Shown here one piece after another: positions 56,008 to 64,000 of a stretch of 64,000 bases of DNA. This stretch comes from an uncultured Luteitalea sp. (lineage in GTDB: Bacteria; Acidobacteriota; Vicinamibacteria; Vicinamibacterales; Vicinamibacteraceae). The notes beneath the pieces are model-generated. The model did not search any database, was not told the DNA's origin, and saw only the letters and a list, made by a program, of their open reading frames with translations. How positions within the stretch are numbered: the first letter of the stretch is position 1; every line of letters begins with the position of its first letter. Position numbers and translations under genes: made by a program. The stretch lies in the NCBI GenBank assembly GCA_934541105.1, contig CAKTDA010000001.1, positions 186,001 through 250,000 of the forward strand. The letters are read 5' to 3'.

Positions 56008-56795
56008 GCGAGCCAGGTCCCTTCGCACAGCACCTCGGCCCAGCCGGTGAGGTGCACGCCATCGGTGCGCCACTCGACGCGCTGCCGTCCGCCCGGAGCC
56101 ACCACGACGACATCGCGGTCGGCGCCGCCGAACGCCGCCGCCGCGACCGCCGCGGCACACGATCCCGTGCCCGACGATTGCGTCGGCCCGACGCCCCGCT
56201 CGTAGATCAGGATCTCGACCTCGCCGGGCGAGACGACACGCGCGAGTTCCAGGTTCACCGCATCCGGGAACGCCGGGTGGCGCTGCAGTGCCTCACCGAC
56301 GCGGAGCATGTCGCGCGCGTCGAGGTGGTCGACGAGCCACACCGCTTGCGGATTGCCCATCCAGAGGGTCGCAAGCGTCAGCGGCTGGTCGCCGACCGTG
56401 ACGACCTCCTCGGTGAGCCGCTCGGGCTGTCCCATCGCGGCGAGGAACACGGGCCGCTGCTTCTCGTCGTACGACACGAGGTCGAGTCGCTTGGCGCCGG
56501 CATCCGTGTCGACAACGAACGTGTCCCCCGCCGTGCCGCCCTGCAGGCGCGCGAGCAACGCGGCAAGTCCGCGCACGCCGTTGCCCGACACCTCGGCGAG
56601 CGATCCATCGGCGTTGTGCAGCCGCATGCGCGCACCGCCCGGACGCGGCTCGAAGCGGATCAGGCCGTCGGCGCCGACGCCCGTCGTCCGCGCGCACATC
56701 CGGCGCGCGAGCGCGGGAAGGTCCCGGTCTCCCACGTCGGCGGCGGTGGCATAGAGGAAGTCGTTACCGTAGGCGTGGGCTTTCCAGAAGTGCAT
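56004..56795 (-). CDS. dapF: DapF homologue with both catalytic cysteines replaced by serine
   Basis: 263 residues with the diaminopimelate epimerase fold: HFWKAHAYGNDFLY, HNADGSLAEVSGNGVRGLAAL, MGNPQAVWLVD and ERGVGPTQSSGTGSCAAA. In characterised enzymes the catalytic pair is the cysteine of CGNG and the cysteine of ACGSG; here both are serine (SGNG and SSGTG). If this is the cell's only DapF it must use a changed mechanism; otherwise it is a related isomerase with another substrate. I recall similar variants in related bacteria, so it may be a clade trait. It follows dtd in the operon. Confidence 0.85.
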   Translation of the reverse strand: MHFWKAHAYGNDFLYATAADVGDRDLPALARRMCARTTGVGADGLIRFEPRPGGARMRLHNADGSLAEVSGNGVRGLAALLARLQGGTAGDTFVVDTDAGAKRLDLVSYDEKQRPVFLAAMGQPERLTEEVVTVGDQPLTLATLWMGNPQAVWLVDHLDARDMLRVGEALQRHPAFPDAVNLELARVVSPGEVEILIYERGVGPTQSSGTGSCAAAVAAAAFGGADRDVVVVAPGGRQRVEWRTDGVHLTGWAEVLCEGTWLA

Positions 56796-56834
56796 CGTTC
56801 TCGGGATCCGGCGACCTGGCGCGGCGACAGGGTC

Positions 56835-57284
56835 TCAGAAGTCCTTGCGGCTGTCGAGCAGCAACGTCACCGGGCCGTCGTTGACGAGGACGACCTGCAT
56901 GTCGGCCTGGAACACGCCGGCCTCGACGCGGAGCCCGGCGACACGCCAGGCATCGAGCGCGCCTTCGTACAGCGCGCGCGCCTGGTCGGGAGGCGCGGCG
57001 GCGTCCCACGACGGCCGGCGCCCGCGCCGGCAATCGCCCGCAAGCGTGAACTGCGAGACGACGAGCAGGGCGCCGCCCGCCTCGCGCACGTCCACGTTCA
57101 TGCGGCCTTCCGCATCCGGGAACACGCGCAGTCCTGCAACCTTGTCCACGATGTACGCGAGGTCCGTGTCGGTGTCTCCGGCCACGACCGCGAGCAGGAC
57201 CAGCAGTCCCCTGTCGATCCGGCCGACGACGGCATCCGCGACAGTCACCGAAGCGGACCCGACCCGCTGGACGACGGCCCTCAC
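56835..57284 (-). CDS. dtd: D-aminoacyl-tRNA deacylase
   Basis: 149 residues with the DTD signatures MRAVVQRVGSASVTV at the start, SQFTLAGDC in the middle and VNDGPVTLLLDS near the end. The GP dipeptide (DGPVT) is the chirality-selecting cis-proline motif. It frees tRNAs mischarged with D-amino acids. The GTG start overlaps the ttcA stop (GTGA), so it is coupled to ttcA. Confidence 0.97.
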   Translation of the reverse strand: MRAVVQRVGSASVTVADAVVGRIDRGLLVLLAVVAGDTDTDLAYIVDKVAGLRVFPDAEGRMNVDVREAGGALLVVSQFTLAGDCRRGRRPSWDAAAPPDQARALYEGALDAWRVAGLRVEAGVFQADMQVVLVNDGPVTLLLDSRKDF

Positions 57285-58147
57285 GCGGTTGGTCTCGACT
57301 CGTCCGGCAGTGGCCGCCTGACGACGCGCAACGGGTGTTCCGCAGGTGCCTCGTTCGCGTCGTCACCCACGCCGGCACGCGCCATCGCGTCGAGCGGGTT
57401 CAGCCGCAGGTCGAGCAGGTGTCGGGGATGGACGTTCTGGATGGCCTTCAGCATCGACGACTTCACGCCCGGGTGCTCGCGATCGAGCTCGCCGATGAGG
57501 CGCTTGAGTCGTTGCCGCTGGAGGCTGAGATCGCCGCAGGCCGGGCAGCAGCACCCGATGATTGGCAGTTCGCTCGCGAGCGCGTACTCCAGCGCTTCCT
57601 GTTCGGACACGTACACGAGCGGCCTGATCACGACGTGGCGCTCGTTGTCGGAGACCAGACGCGCCGGCATGGCCTTGAGCGCGCCGCCGAAGAACAGGTT
57701 GAGCAGCAGGGTCTCGATGAAGTCGTCGAGATGATGACCGAGGGCGATCTTTGTCGCACCGACCTCGTCGGCAATGCGGTACAGCACACCGCGACGCAGC
57801 CGTGCGCAGAGCGAGCACGGCGTCGCGTTTGCCGCGAGCAGGTCGTCCATGACCTCGCCGATCTCGGTGTGCTCGATGCGCACCTCCCAGCCGCGCTCCC
57901 CGCACGTCTTCGTGATGACGTCGTGCTTGAAGTCCTTGTAGCCGGAGTCCACGTTGACCGCGAGGAATGTGAACGGGAACGGCGCGCGCTTCTGCAGGAC
58001 GTCGAGGACCTGCATCAGCGCCCAGCTGTCCTTGCCGCCAGACAGGCCGACCATGATCCGGTCGTGCGGCTCGACGAGCTGGTGCTCGATCGACGCTTTC
58101 GCGACCTTCTTCGCAATGCGTGCCTCGAGGGGCGTGGCGTAGGACAT
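57281..58147 (-). CDS. ttcA: tRNA 2-thiocytidine synthetase TtcA
   Basis: 288 residues. The PP-loop is VGLSGGKDSWALMQ; the cluster-binding cysteines are in CSLCARLRRG; a downstream set is CCCPACGD. LGHHLDDFIETLLLN is a family signature. With an iron-sulfur cluster and ATP it thiolates C32 of certain tRNAs. ATG 58147 follows the membrane glycosyltransferase gene after eight bases. Its link to the surrounding polysaccharide genes is only positional. Confidence 0.95.
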   Translation of the reverse strand: MSYATPLEARIAKKVAKASIEHQLVEPHDRIMVGLSGGKDSWALMQVLDVLQKRAPFPFTFLAVNVDSGYKDFKHDVITKTCGERGWEVRIEHTEIGEVMDDLLAANATPCSLCARLRRGVLYRIADEVGATKIALGHHLDDFIETLLLNLFFGGALKAMPARLVSDNERHVVIRPLVYVSEQEALEYALASELPIIGCCCPACGDLSLQRQRLKRLIGELDREHPGVKSSMLKAIQNVHPRHLLDLRLNPLDAMARAGVGDDANEAPAEHPLRVVRRPLPDESRPTA

Positions 58148-58155
58148 GGACCTGC

Positions 58156-60141
58156 TCACTGACCGCCCGGCGGCGGCTGGTACCTGTCGTCCCGATACAC
58201 GGGGACGATGCGGATGCGGGCGCCGAGGAAGCGCGTGTCGCGCACGCCCTCGTCGAACAGCGGGATGAAGCCCTTGCTGGCGCCGATGGCAATCGTGTAC
58301 AGCCGGTTCATCGGCTGACCCGGGACGGACTTGTACGGGAAGCCCTCGGGCATTCTCACACGGACGGTCTGTCCGCTCTTGGCGCCCGGCGCCACCTGCA
58401 CGCGCTCGGCGCCGGTCTCGATCCGCACGACCGGGTCGGTGGCTCCGGTCGCGATCTCGACGTCGAGGGCCTCGAGCGCCAGCGACGTGTACGCGCCGTC
58501 GGCATGCGGCCGCGCGGGCGCGCGCAGGATGAGGTCGGCCGTCGACTCGCCGCGCACCCAGAACCACTCGCCCTCGCGGTTGTAGGCGTTGTCGTCGAGG
58601 AAGTACGCCTGCAGCGGAGGATCGCCTGCAAGCGGCTGCTTGGCCCGCGACGGCGTGACGTTGATCGGCAGGTCGTTGACGAGCGACAGCTCGATTGGCA
58701 GCCACGTGAACAGGCCGTACTTGGGATGCGTCGCCGGATAGAACGACGTGTAGAACGGGTTGGCAATCAACTGCGCCGTGAACAGGCCGCCGACGACGGC
58801 CGCAGCCACCGCGGCACGCACGGTGACGGCAGCCGGCACGAGGAACAGGAACAGGGCGTAGTAGCCCATGAAGTAGCGGTTGCCGACCGGCCCGCCGCCA
58901 CCCGAGTAGGTGTAGGGCATGTAGATCAGCAGCGCGATCGACGCGAGGCACAGGGTGCCGAACACCAGCCACTGGAACGGCTCGCGGCGCTGCCGCCCCG
59001 CGAACAGGAACAGCGCGAGCGCGACGATTCCCGGGAAGAAGTACGGCACGAGCCCCGTGTGCCGGCCCACCATGAAGTACCCGAGGTTGTGCCACAGCAC
59101 GGTCGTGAGCGCGTCGCGATTGAAGATGACCTCGGTCAGCAGCCCGTCGGTCGCCCGCACGATGCCGGTGCTCTCGAACGTCGCCTCGCGGGTCTGGAAC
59201 GGGAACCGCCCGTAGAACGTCGCGCGATCGGCGCCGCCGCCCTGGTAGTTCATGTCCCCGCTGCTGATGCCGTTGACGAGGAACAACCCGCCCGTGACCG
59301 CCACGAACACGACGCAGATGACCGCGACGCGCGACCACTGCCGGCGCCACAGCGCCAGCCAGAGGACCGGGGCCGCCGCGAGCACGTTCAGCGGCTTCGA
59401 GAACGTCGCCACGCCGAGGCACACGCACGCGAGGACATCCGACCACGGCCCGCGGAGCAGCCGCCCCCAGCCGTCGAGCCACGTGCCTGTCGGGACGTGC
59501 GCCGGCGCCACTTCCTTGTACGCCCAGAAGAAGAGCCCGAGCAGCACGAACGAGAGGTTGAACAGCTCCGGCGTGAGCCAGACGAAGTACACCGGCGCGG
59601 CCGAGGCGAACAGGAAGACGACGGCAAAGGCAAGCGCCGCGGGGGCACCGGATCGCGCGCGCACGAAGGCGTACGTCGCGCCGAAACAGGCCGTCAGCAA
59701 CAGCGCGTGCAGCACCAGGAACCCATTGGTGCCCACGGCGGCAATGAAGGGCGCGGCAAGCAGCGGGTAGATGAACGACTTGCCATAGTAGAGCCGATCG
59801 TCGCGCGTGTCGGGGCCCTTCACCCAGCGCACGAAGGGCGGACTCCCCTGCCATTCGAGGTGGAACGTGCGTCCGCGCTTGAGGAAGATGCCTTCGGGTC
59901 CCGTCGGGAACTCCTTCCAGACGCGCACGAGATCCCGGCGCTCGAACTGCATGTCGCCGTCGAGCGCGAGGCTGTGCCCCAGGCTGTAGTACGTGGACTC
60001 GTCGCTCTGGAACCCGAATGCGACGACCGGGAACTTCACCGTCAGCGCGAACCCGAGCAGCAGGGCGCCGACGATCAGCGTCGCGACCGCACCGGGCTCG
60101 TTCCACAGGCGCCCGAGACGGGCGGCCCGCGGCACGTTCAC
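58156..60141 (-). CDS. Polytopic membrane protein, GT-C glycosyltransferase-like
   Basis: 661 residues with about ten to twelve hydrophobic helices in the first 450 and a soluble C-terminal domain. The first periplasmic loop has FQSDESTYYSLGHSLAL, which resembles the acidic DE-x-x-YY motif of ArnT/PMT-type GT-C enzymes that use polyprenyl-phosphate sugars. The C-terminal 180 residues look like a beta-rich domain (VEIATGATDPVVRIETGAE). The GTG start overlaps the upstream glycosyltransferase stop (GTGA). It likely adds a sugar to a cell-surface glycan or lipid. Acceptor unknown. Confidence 0.78.
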   Translation of the reverse strand: MNVPRAARLGRLWNEPGAVATLIVGALLLGFALTVKFPVVAFGFQSDESTYYSLGHSLALDGDMQFERRDLVRVWKEFPTGPEGIFLKRGRTFHLEWQGSPPFVRWVKGPDTRDDRLYYGKSFIYPLLAAPFIAAVGTNGFLVLHALLLTACFGATYAFVRARSGAPAALAFAVVFLFASAAPVYFVWLTPELFNLSFVLLGLFFWAYKEVAPAHVPTGTWLDGWGRLLRGPWSDVLACVCLGVATFSKPLNVLAAAPVLWLALWRRQWSRVAVICVVFVAVTGGLFLVNGISSGDMNYQGGGADRATFYGRFPFQTREATFESTGIVRATDGLLTEVIFNRDALTTVLWHNLGYFMVGRHTGLVPYFFPGIVALALFLFAGRQRREPFQWLVFGTLCLASIALLIYMPYTYSGGGGPVGNRYFMGYYALFLFLVPAAVTVRAAVAAAVVGGLFTAQLIANPFYTSFYPATHPKYGLFTWLPIELSLVNDLPINVTPSRAKQPLAGDPPLQAYFLDDNAYNREGEWFWVRGESTADLILRAPARPHADGAYTSLALEALDVEIATGATDPVVRIETGAERVQVAPGAKSGQTVRVRMPEGFPYKSVPGQPMNRLYTIAIGASKGFIPLFDEGVRDTRFLGARIRIVPVYRDDRYQPPPGGQ

Positions 60142-61334
60142 GCGCCCTCCCCGTCGAGGAACGACAGGTCCTCGCGCAGCAGCCCCTGGCGGCGGCCCGG
60201 CTTCGAGACCCGCGCCATCAACTCGTAGAGCCGCTCCATCTTGCGGACGTACGCCGCGATGTCGTAGCGCCGGCTCGTGCGCTGGGCCTCGGCCCCGAGC
60301 GCGGCGCGCGCGCCGGGATCGCGCTCGAGTGCCACGATGGCGTCGGCGAGCGCACGCGCGTCCCGCTTGGGCACCACGATGGCATCCACCTGATCGCGCA
60401 GGATCTCGCACAGGCCGTCGGCATCGGTCGAGACGATCGGCTTGCCCATCGCCAGCGCCTCGAACGAGGTCAGCGGCGTGCCTTCCCAGAGCGACGGGAA
60501 CACGACGAGGTCGAACGCCGACAGCGCGGCCGCGACGTCGCGCTGGAACCCCAGGAAGTGCACGCGGTCGGCGACGCCGAGCGTGCGCGCCTGCGCCTCG
60601 AGTTCGGCCTGCAGCTCGCCTTCACCGGCCAGATAGACGTGTGCCTCGGGCACCTGCTCGACGATCGGACGCACCGCGTCGAGCAGGTAGCTGTTGCCCT
60701 TGGCGGGCATCAGGCGCGTGACGGTGCCGATGGCGAACGTCCCCGGAGCGATGCCGAGTTCCGTGCGGGCTGCCGCGATCTCCTGCGGCGACCGCGGGCG
60801 GCCGAACTCGTCCAGCGGGGCGCCGAGGTAGACCACCTTCGTCTTCTCGGCGGGAATCCGGCGCGCGCGTGTCGTGAACTCCGCCGTGGACTGCGACACG
60901 GCAATCGCGAGATCGGTGTACCGGGCCAGCGCGGCGTCGGCCACCTGCTGGAACCACGGTGTCGTGGTGTGGTTGGCGTGCTCGTGCAGCAGGACGGCCG
61001 TTCCCCGCATCGCCGCGGCGAGACGCCCGAACGTCGTCGCGCCGTAGCCATGCAGGTGCAGGACCTGCGTGCCCCGGCGGTCCATGACCTTGAGCAGCGC
61101 GGTCAGGGTGGCCGGGTCGAACTTGCCCTTGTGCAGGTACGTGACGTCGATGCCGAACTGCTCGAGCGTGTCGCCCGATGCATCCTTCTGCCGCAGGCTG
61201 ACGAGCGACACGTCGAAGCGGCTCGCGTCGAAGCGCGGCAGCGTCCAGGCGAAGAGCCGCTTGACGCCATGCATGCGCGACCCGGTCCAGCCGAGGTGAT
61301 CGCACACGTGCAGCACCGAAATCTTCTCGCTCAC
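60138..61334 (-). CDS. GT4-family glycosyltransferase
   Basis: 398 residues of the GT-B fold, two Rossmann domains: an acceptor domain at the N-terminus (SVLHVCDHLGWTGSRMHGVK, QVLHLHGYGATTFGRLAA) and a donor domain with GTVTRLMPAKGNSYLLDAV, FLGFQRDVAAALSAFD and the EX7E motif in PSLWEGTPLTSFEALAMGKP. It transfers a sugar from a nucleotide donor, in the cytoplasm or at the inner membrane. GTG start at 61334 overlaps the epimerase stop. Confidence 0.93.
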   Translation of the reverse strand: MSEKISVLHVCDHLGWTGSRMHGVKRLFAWTLPRFDASRFDVSLVSLRQKDASGDTLEQFGIDVTYLHKGKFDPATLTALLKVMDRRGTQVLHLHGYGATTFGRLAAAMRGTAVLLHEHANHTTTPWFQQVADAALARYTDLAIAVSQSTAEFTTRARRIPAEKTKVVYLGAPLDEFGRPRSPQEIAAARTELGIAPGTFAIGTVTRLMPAKGNSYLLDAVRPIVEQVPEAHVYLAGEGELQAELEAQARTLGVADRVHFLGFQRDVAAALSAFDLVVFPSLWEGTPLTSFEALAMGKPIVSTDADGLCEILRDQVDAIVVPKRDARALADAIVALERDPGARAALGAEAQRTSRRYDIAAYVRKMERLYELMARVSKPGRRQGLLREDLSFLDGEGA

Positions 61335-62323
61335 AACAGTCCCTGCGCGCGATACCACGCGATGGTGCGCCGGATGCCCTCCGGCAGGTCCACGGCGGGC
61401 GCGAACCCGAGTTCCGTGCGCGCGCGCGTCGTGTCGAAGGCGCGGCTCTTCGTGTAGAAGTCCACGCGGCGGCGATAGAGCGGCGGCTCGATGCGCAGCG
61501 GCACGCAGATGGCCTCGCATGCCGCCCCGGCCAGCCAGAACGGCCAGACGGGCAGGTGCGCCGGCAGCGGCTTCACGCCGAGTTCGGCGGCAATCATCGC
61601 CACCAGTTCGTTCAGCGTCGTGTAGCGCGGACCACCGAGGATGTAGGTCCGCCCCGCGGCGCCCGGCACGTCACCACACAGGCGGAACCCCTCGCACAGG
61701 TCGTCGATGTACGTGAGGTGGTAGAAGACCTCACCCGACCCGAGCACCGGGAACCGCCGCCGCGCGATGCCACGGAACATCTTCAGGAATCGCAGGTCGC
61801 CCGGACCGTAGATGCCGATGGGCCGGGCCACGACGACCTCGAGGCCGCCCTTCTGCCCTTCGGTGCGTGCGAGCTGCTCGCCTTCGAGCTTCGTGTCCTG
61901 ATAGACGTCGCCGGGGTTGAACGGGGCGTCCTCGTTGGCCGGCGGGTTCGCGACGTGTCCATGCACGCCACCGGTGCTGCAGTGGACGACGCGTCGTGCG
62001 CCCGCGGCCCGCGCGCCGTCGATCACGTGCTGCACGCCACCGACGTTGATGGCGCGATACGCCGCGTCGGGCTGGCCGGCCTCCCGATAGGTCGCCGCGA
62101 TGTGGTAGACGACCGTCGTGTCGCGACACGCCGCCGCGACCGCCGCGGCGTCGGAGAGGTCGCCGGATGCGATCTCGACACCCGCCTGGCGCAGCGCGGC
62201 CACCTCCGGCTTGTCGAGGCTCCTGGCGCGCACGAGTCCCCGCACGCGCACACCGCGGGCGAGCAGATGCCTGGCCAGATGGCCACCGGTGAACCCGGTG
62301 ACGCCCGTGACGAGCGCGGTCAC
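61331..62323 (-). CDS. NAD-dependent epimerase/dehydratase
   Basis: 330 residues, an extended short-chain dehydrogenase with VTGVTGFTGGHLARHLLARG, STGGVHGHVANPP, and the catalytic YxxxK in DVYQDTKLEGEQLA. It resembles dihydroflavonol reductase/HpnA-like proteins rather than GalE. The context of glycosyltransferases points to modification of a nucleotide sugar or a lipid precursor. GTG start at 62323 overlaps the upstream stop by four bases. Confidence 0.9.
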   Translation of the reverse strand: MTALVTGVTGFTGGHLARHLLARGVRVRGLVRARSLDKPEVAALRQAGVEIASGDLSDAAAVAAACRDTTVVYHIAATYREAGQPDAAYRAINVGGVQHVIDGARAAGARRVVHCSTGGVHGHVANPPANEDAPFNPGDVYQDTKLEGEQLARTEGQKGGLEVVVARPIGIYGPGDLRFLKMFRGIARRRFPVLGSGEVFYHLTYIDDLCEGFRLCGDVPGAAGRTYILGGPRYTTLNELVAMIAAELGVKPLPAHLPVWPFWLAGAACEAICVPLRIEPPLYRRRVDFYTKSRAFDTTRARTELGFAPAVDLPEGIRRTIAWYRAQGLL

Positions 62324-63579
62324 CGCGGGTCCGGGCCTCCGGACGCCGCGGGGCCGGGCATGGCGACCGGCCGGGTGCGGGCACGCCCGACGGCCAGCAG
62401 CATGTCGTACGCGCGGCGCGTGCGCGACAGATACGACTGCCGGCTGTACTGCGCGTCGGCCAGTTGCCGCGCCCCGGCGGCCACCCTGGCGGCCTCCGCC
62501 TTGTCGAGGAGCATGCGCGACAGCCCGTCGGCAAGGGCATCGGCCGTCGGCTCGACGAGTTCGGACGATTCCGGCGTCAGCACCTGCGTGTGCGTCCGCA
62601 GGTTCGTCGCGACGATCGGACGGCCCGACCGCAGGTAGGAGTAGATCTTCAGCGGCGTGTTGGTGCCCGAGATGCGAGGCGACACGAGCACGTCGCAGGC
62701 GTCCACGAAGTGCGGGATGTCGGCGGGCGGACGCTGGCCCGTGAAGACGAGCGGCGCGCCCATCGCGCGGGCCCGGGCCTCGAGCGCCTCGACCTGCTCG
62801 GGTGCGCCGCCGACGACGAGCACGGCGGCGTCGGGCACGCGGGCGGCGAGCCGGACGCTCGCGTCGAGCAGCAGATCGAGCCCCTGGTACTGCTCGAAGG
62901 TGCCCGTATAGAGCACGACCGGCTGCTCCGGCGTGAGCCCCCAGGCCCTGCGCAGCGCGTCGCGACCCGGTCCGGCCGACGGATCGACGTCGCCGCCCAT
63001 CACGTTCTCGATGAGCACGGCCCTGTCGCCGACGCCCATCGCATGCACGGTGTCCTGGAGGTCCTGGCAGATCGTGATCACGACCTGCGATCCGCGGACC
63101 ATGTACCCTTCGGCCTTCTCGAAGATCCAGCGCAGCAGCCGCGATCGCGAGTAGCGGAAGTTGCCGAGCTGCTGCGGCAGGCTCGAGTGCATGTCGTAGA
63201 GATGCGGAATCCCGAGGCGGCGCGCGACCCAGACGCCGAGGACGCCCATCTCCTCGTGCGAGTGGACGGCGTCGAACCGGTCCTTGCCAAGCAGCGCCAC
63301 GCGCAGGATCGTCAGCGTCAGGAACGCATCGAGCACGAGCTTTGTCGCCGACGGACCGATAGGCACCGAGCGGATGAACGGCGGACGCCAGCTTCGCGTG
63401 ATCCGCAGGTTCGGCAGGTCGACGTCGCGGCCGATCGGATAGGTGACGAGATGCACCGAGTGGCCGTCCTCGACGAGGGCCTTGATGCGGTGGTATTCGC
63501 TGAACGGCGTGCCGCGCGGCTCGAAGAACGGCTCAGGCGCGAGCATGAGGATCCTGAGCGGTGTCGTGGAGGCGGTCAC
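62320..63579 (-). CDS. GT4-family glycosyltransferase, first gene of the operon
   Basis: 419 residues of GT-B fold. The N-terminus LMLAPEPFFEPRGTPFSEYH matches a group of GT4 enzymes; the middle has AVHSHEEMGVLGVWVARRLG; the donor domain has VLYTGTFEQYQGLDLLLDA and SPRISGTNTPLKIYSYLRSG. I chose the GTG at 63579 (VTASTTPLRIL); the frame is open to 63726 but the extra residues are arginine-rich and non-homologous. It leads the operon of surface-glycan genes. Confidence 0.92.
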   Translation of the reverse strand: MTASTTPLRILMLAPEPFFEPRGTPFSEYHRIKALVEDGHSVHLVTYPIGRDVDLPNLRITRSWRPPFIRSVPIGPSATKLVLDAFLTLTILRVALLGKDRFDAVHSHEEMGVLGVWVARRLGIPHLYDMHSSLPQQLGNFRYSRSRLLRWIFEKAEGYMVRGSQVVITICQDLQDTVHAMGVGDRAVLIENVMGGDVDPSAGPGRDALRRAWGLTPEQPVVLYTGTFEQYQGLDLLLDASVRLAARVPDAAVLVVGGAPEQVEALEARARAMGAPLVFTGQRPPADIPHFVDACDVLVSPRISGTNTPLKIYSYLRSGRPIVATNLRTHTQVLTPESSELVEPTADALADGLSRMLLDKAEAARVAAGARQLADAQYSRQSYLSRTRRAYDMLLAVGRARTRPVAMPGPAASGGPDPR

Positions 63580-63764
63580 GGGACTCTGTCGCTGGGGCCG
63601 GGTGGGGCTCCCGTGCAGGCGGGCTCGGGCGCCACGAAGTGATCGAGTATACCCCGGCCAGCCCCGCCGTCGGCTCGCGCGGCCGCGTCTTTGCCGCGGC
63701 GCGCGCGTCATGATACCGTCGTCCACCTCCTGGTCGCGTCAGGCGGCCGAAACCCGCCACCCAC
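63580..63764. promoter_or_regulatory. Divergent intergenic region with a TATACT box
   Basis: The 185-base gap lies between the glycosyltransferase operon (minus) and the flippase-like gene (plus). On the minus strand TATACT (63651-63646) is the best -10 box for the operon, giving a leader of about 60 bases; no good -35 box accompanies it. On the plus strand I see only a weak TGATACC at 63711-63717. Confidence 0.4.
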
Positions 63765-64000
63765 ATGACCGCCGTGTCCGGCCGCGTCCGCCGCGCGTCC
63801 ATCTTTCTCGTCAAACTCAGCATCAGTGTCGGCCTGCTGGCCGTGCTGTTCCGCCAGACCGACGTCGGCGCCGTCTGGGCGCGCCTGCGGCAGGTCGATG
63901 GCGGCTGGATTGCCCTCGCGTTCGTGGCGCACGCCCTCCTCCTGCTCGTGAGCGGCTGGCGCTGGCGCCGGCTGCTGGTGACGCAGGAGGTCCAGGCGTC
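63765..64000 (+). CDS. Flippase-like (LPG synthase TM-domain) membrane protein, 5' part
   Basis: The window ends inside this gene; 78 codons are visible from ATG 63765. The N-terminus has a basic head (RVRRASIFLVK), a first helix (LSISVGLLAVLF), then the pattern RQTDVGAVWARLRQVDGGW and a second helix (IALAFVAHALLLLVSGWRW). This is typical of the UPF0104/lysylphosphatidylglycerol synthase transmembrane family, also called flippase-like proteins. It may move a glycolipid made by the divergent operon, but only the first 78 residues can be judged. Confidence 0.72.
   Translation, partial: MTAVSGRVRRASIFLVKLSISVGLLAVLFRQTDVGAVWARLRQVDGGWIALAFVAHALLLLVSGWRWRRLLVTQEVQA

Overview
The window is a GC-rich, densely coded bacterial chromosome segment with 56 protein genes (two cut by the window edges) and one RNA gene (RNase P RNA). 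I see no rRNA, tRNA, insertion sequence, phage gene or CRISPR array. The gene mix suggests an Acidobacteriota of the Vicinamibacteria/Luteitalea type: a PilMNO-type pilus/secretion operon with a cohesin-tailed secretin, an OmpL-like porin, a DUF1080 protein, PIG-L deacetylases, several AAA+ sigma-54-type regulators and a microcompartment shell gene. This assignment is inference from gene content only.

Layout. 1-4.1 kb: a porin end, a GAF-AAA+-Fis regulator, then amtB-glnK for ammonium uptake. 4.1-4.3 kb: a 49-bp tandem repeat array and a palindromic repeat. 4.3-14.9 kb, minus strand: one long operon for a type IV pilus/type II secretion machine, in transcription order lipoprotein, lytic transglycosylase, GspF, GspE, PilM, PilN, PilO, PilP-like, secretin, two GspG-like pseudopilins. 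15.0-17.1 kb: a two-gene microcompartment locus with a hexameric shell protein and an aldehyde dehydrogenase carrying a probable encapsulation tail. 17.3-28.5 kb, plus strand: MltD-like transglycosylase, ComM, M23 peptidase, SecA, GuaB and a tandem pair of secreted PIG-L deacetylases, closed by a strong terminator. 28.6-33.8 kb: a GntR/LacI hybrid regulator, a HAD phosphatase with a small membrane protein, TsaE, Nnr and a class IV aminotransferase.

33.8-38.2 kb, minus: the glycine cleavage operon gcvT-gcvH-gcvP, preceded by a secreted DUF1080 protein. 39.2-45.2 kb, minus: an AAA+ regulator lacking the sigma-54 loop, a small pilus/competence cluster (ComEA, pseudopilin, PilZ), a sugar-nucleotide epimerase, rnpB and an NtrX-like response regulator. 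45.3-53.7 kb: LigA, a degenerate HtrA-like protein, polyprenyl synthase, TatD, MetG and RadC. 53.7-54.4 kb: a DUF4398 lipoprotein. 54.5-63.6 kb, minus: an operon chained by four-base stop/start overlaps, holding two GT4 glycosyltransferases, an epimerase, a GT-C-like membrane protein, TtcA, Dtd, a DapF homologue and an SLC13 transporter. A flippase-like membrane gene enters at the right edge.

The points most worth checking are a DapF homologue with serine in place of both catalytic cysteines, the minimal microcompartment locus, the cohesin-tailed secretin, a PII protein lacking Tyr51, a family of covarying palindromic repeats, a HtrA-like pseudoprotease, and promoters placed so that several mRNAs would be leaderless.
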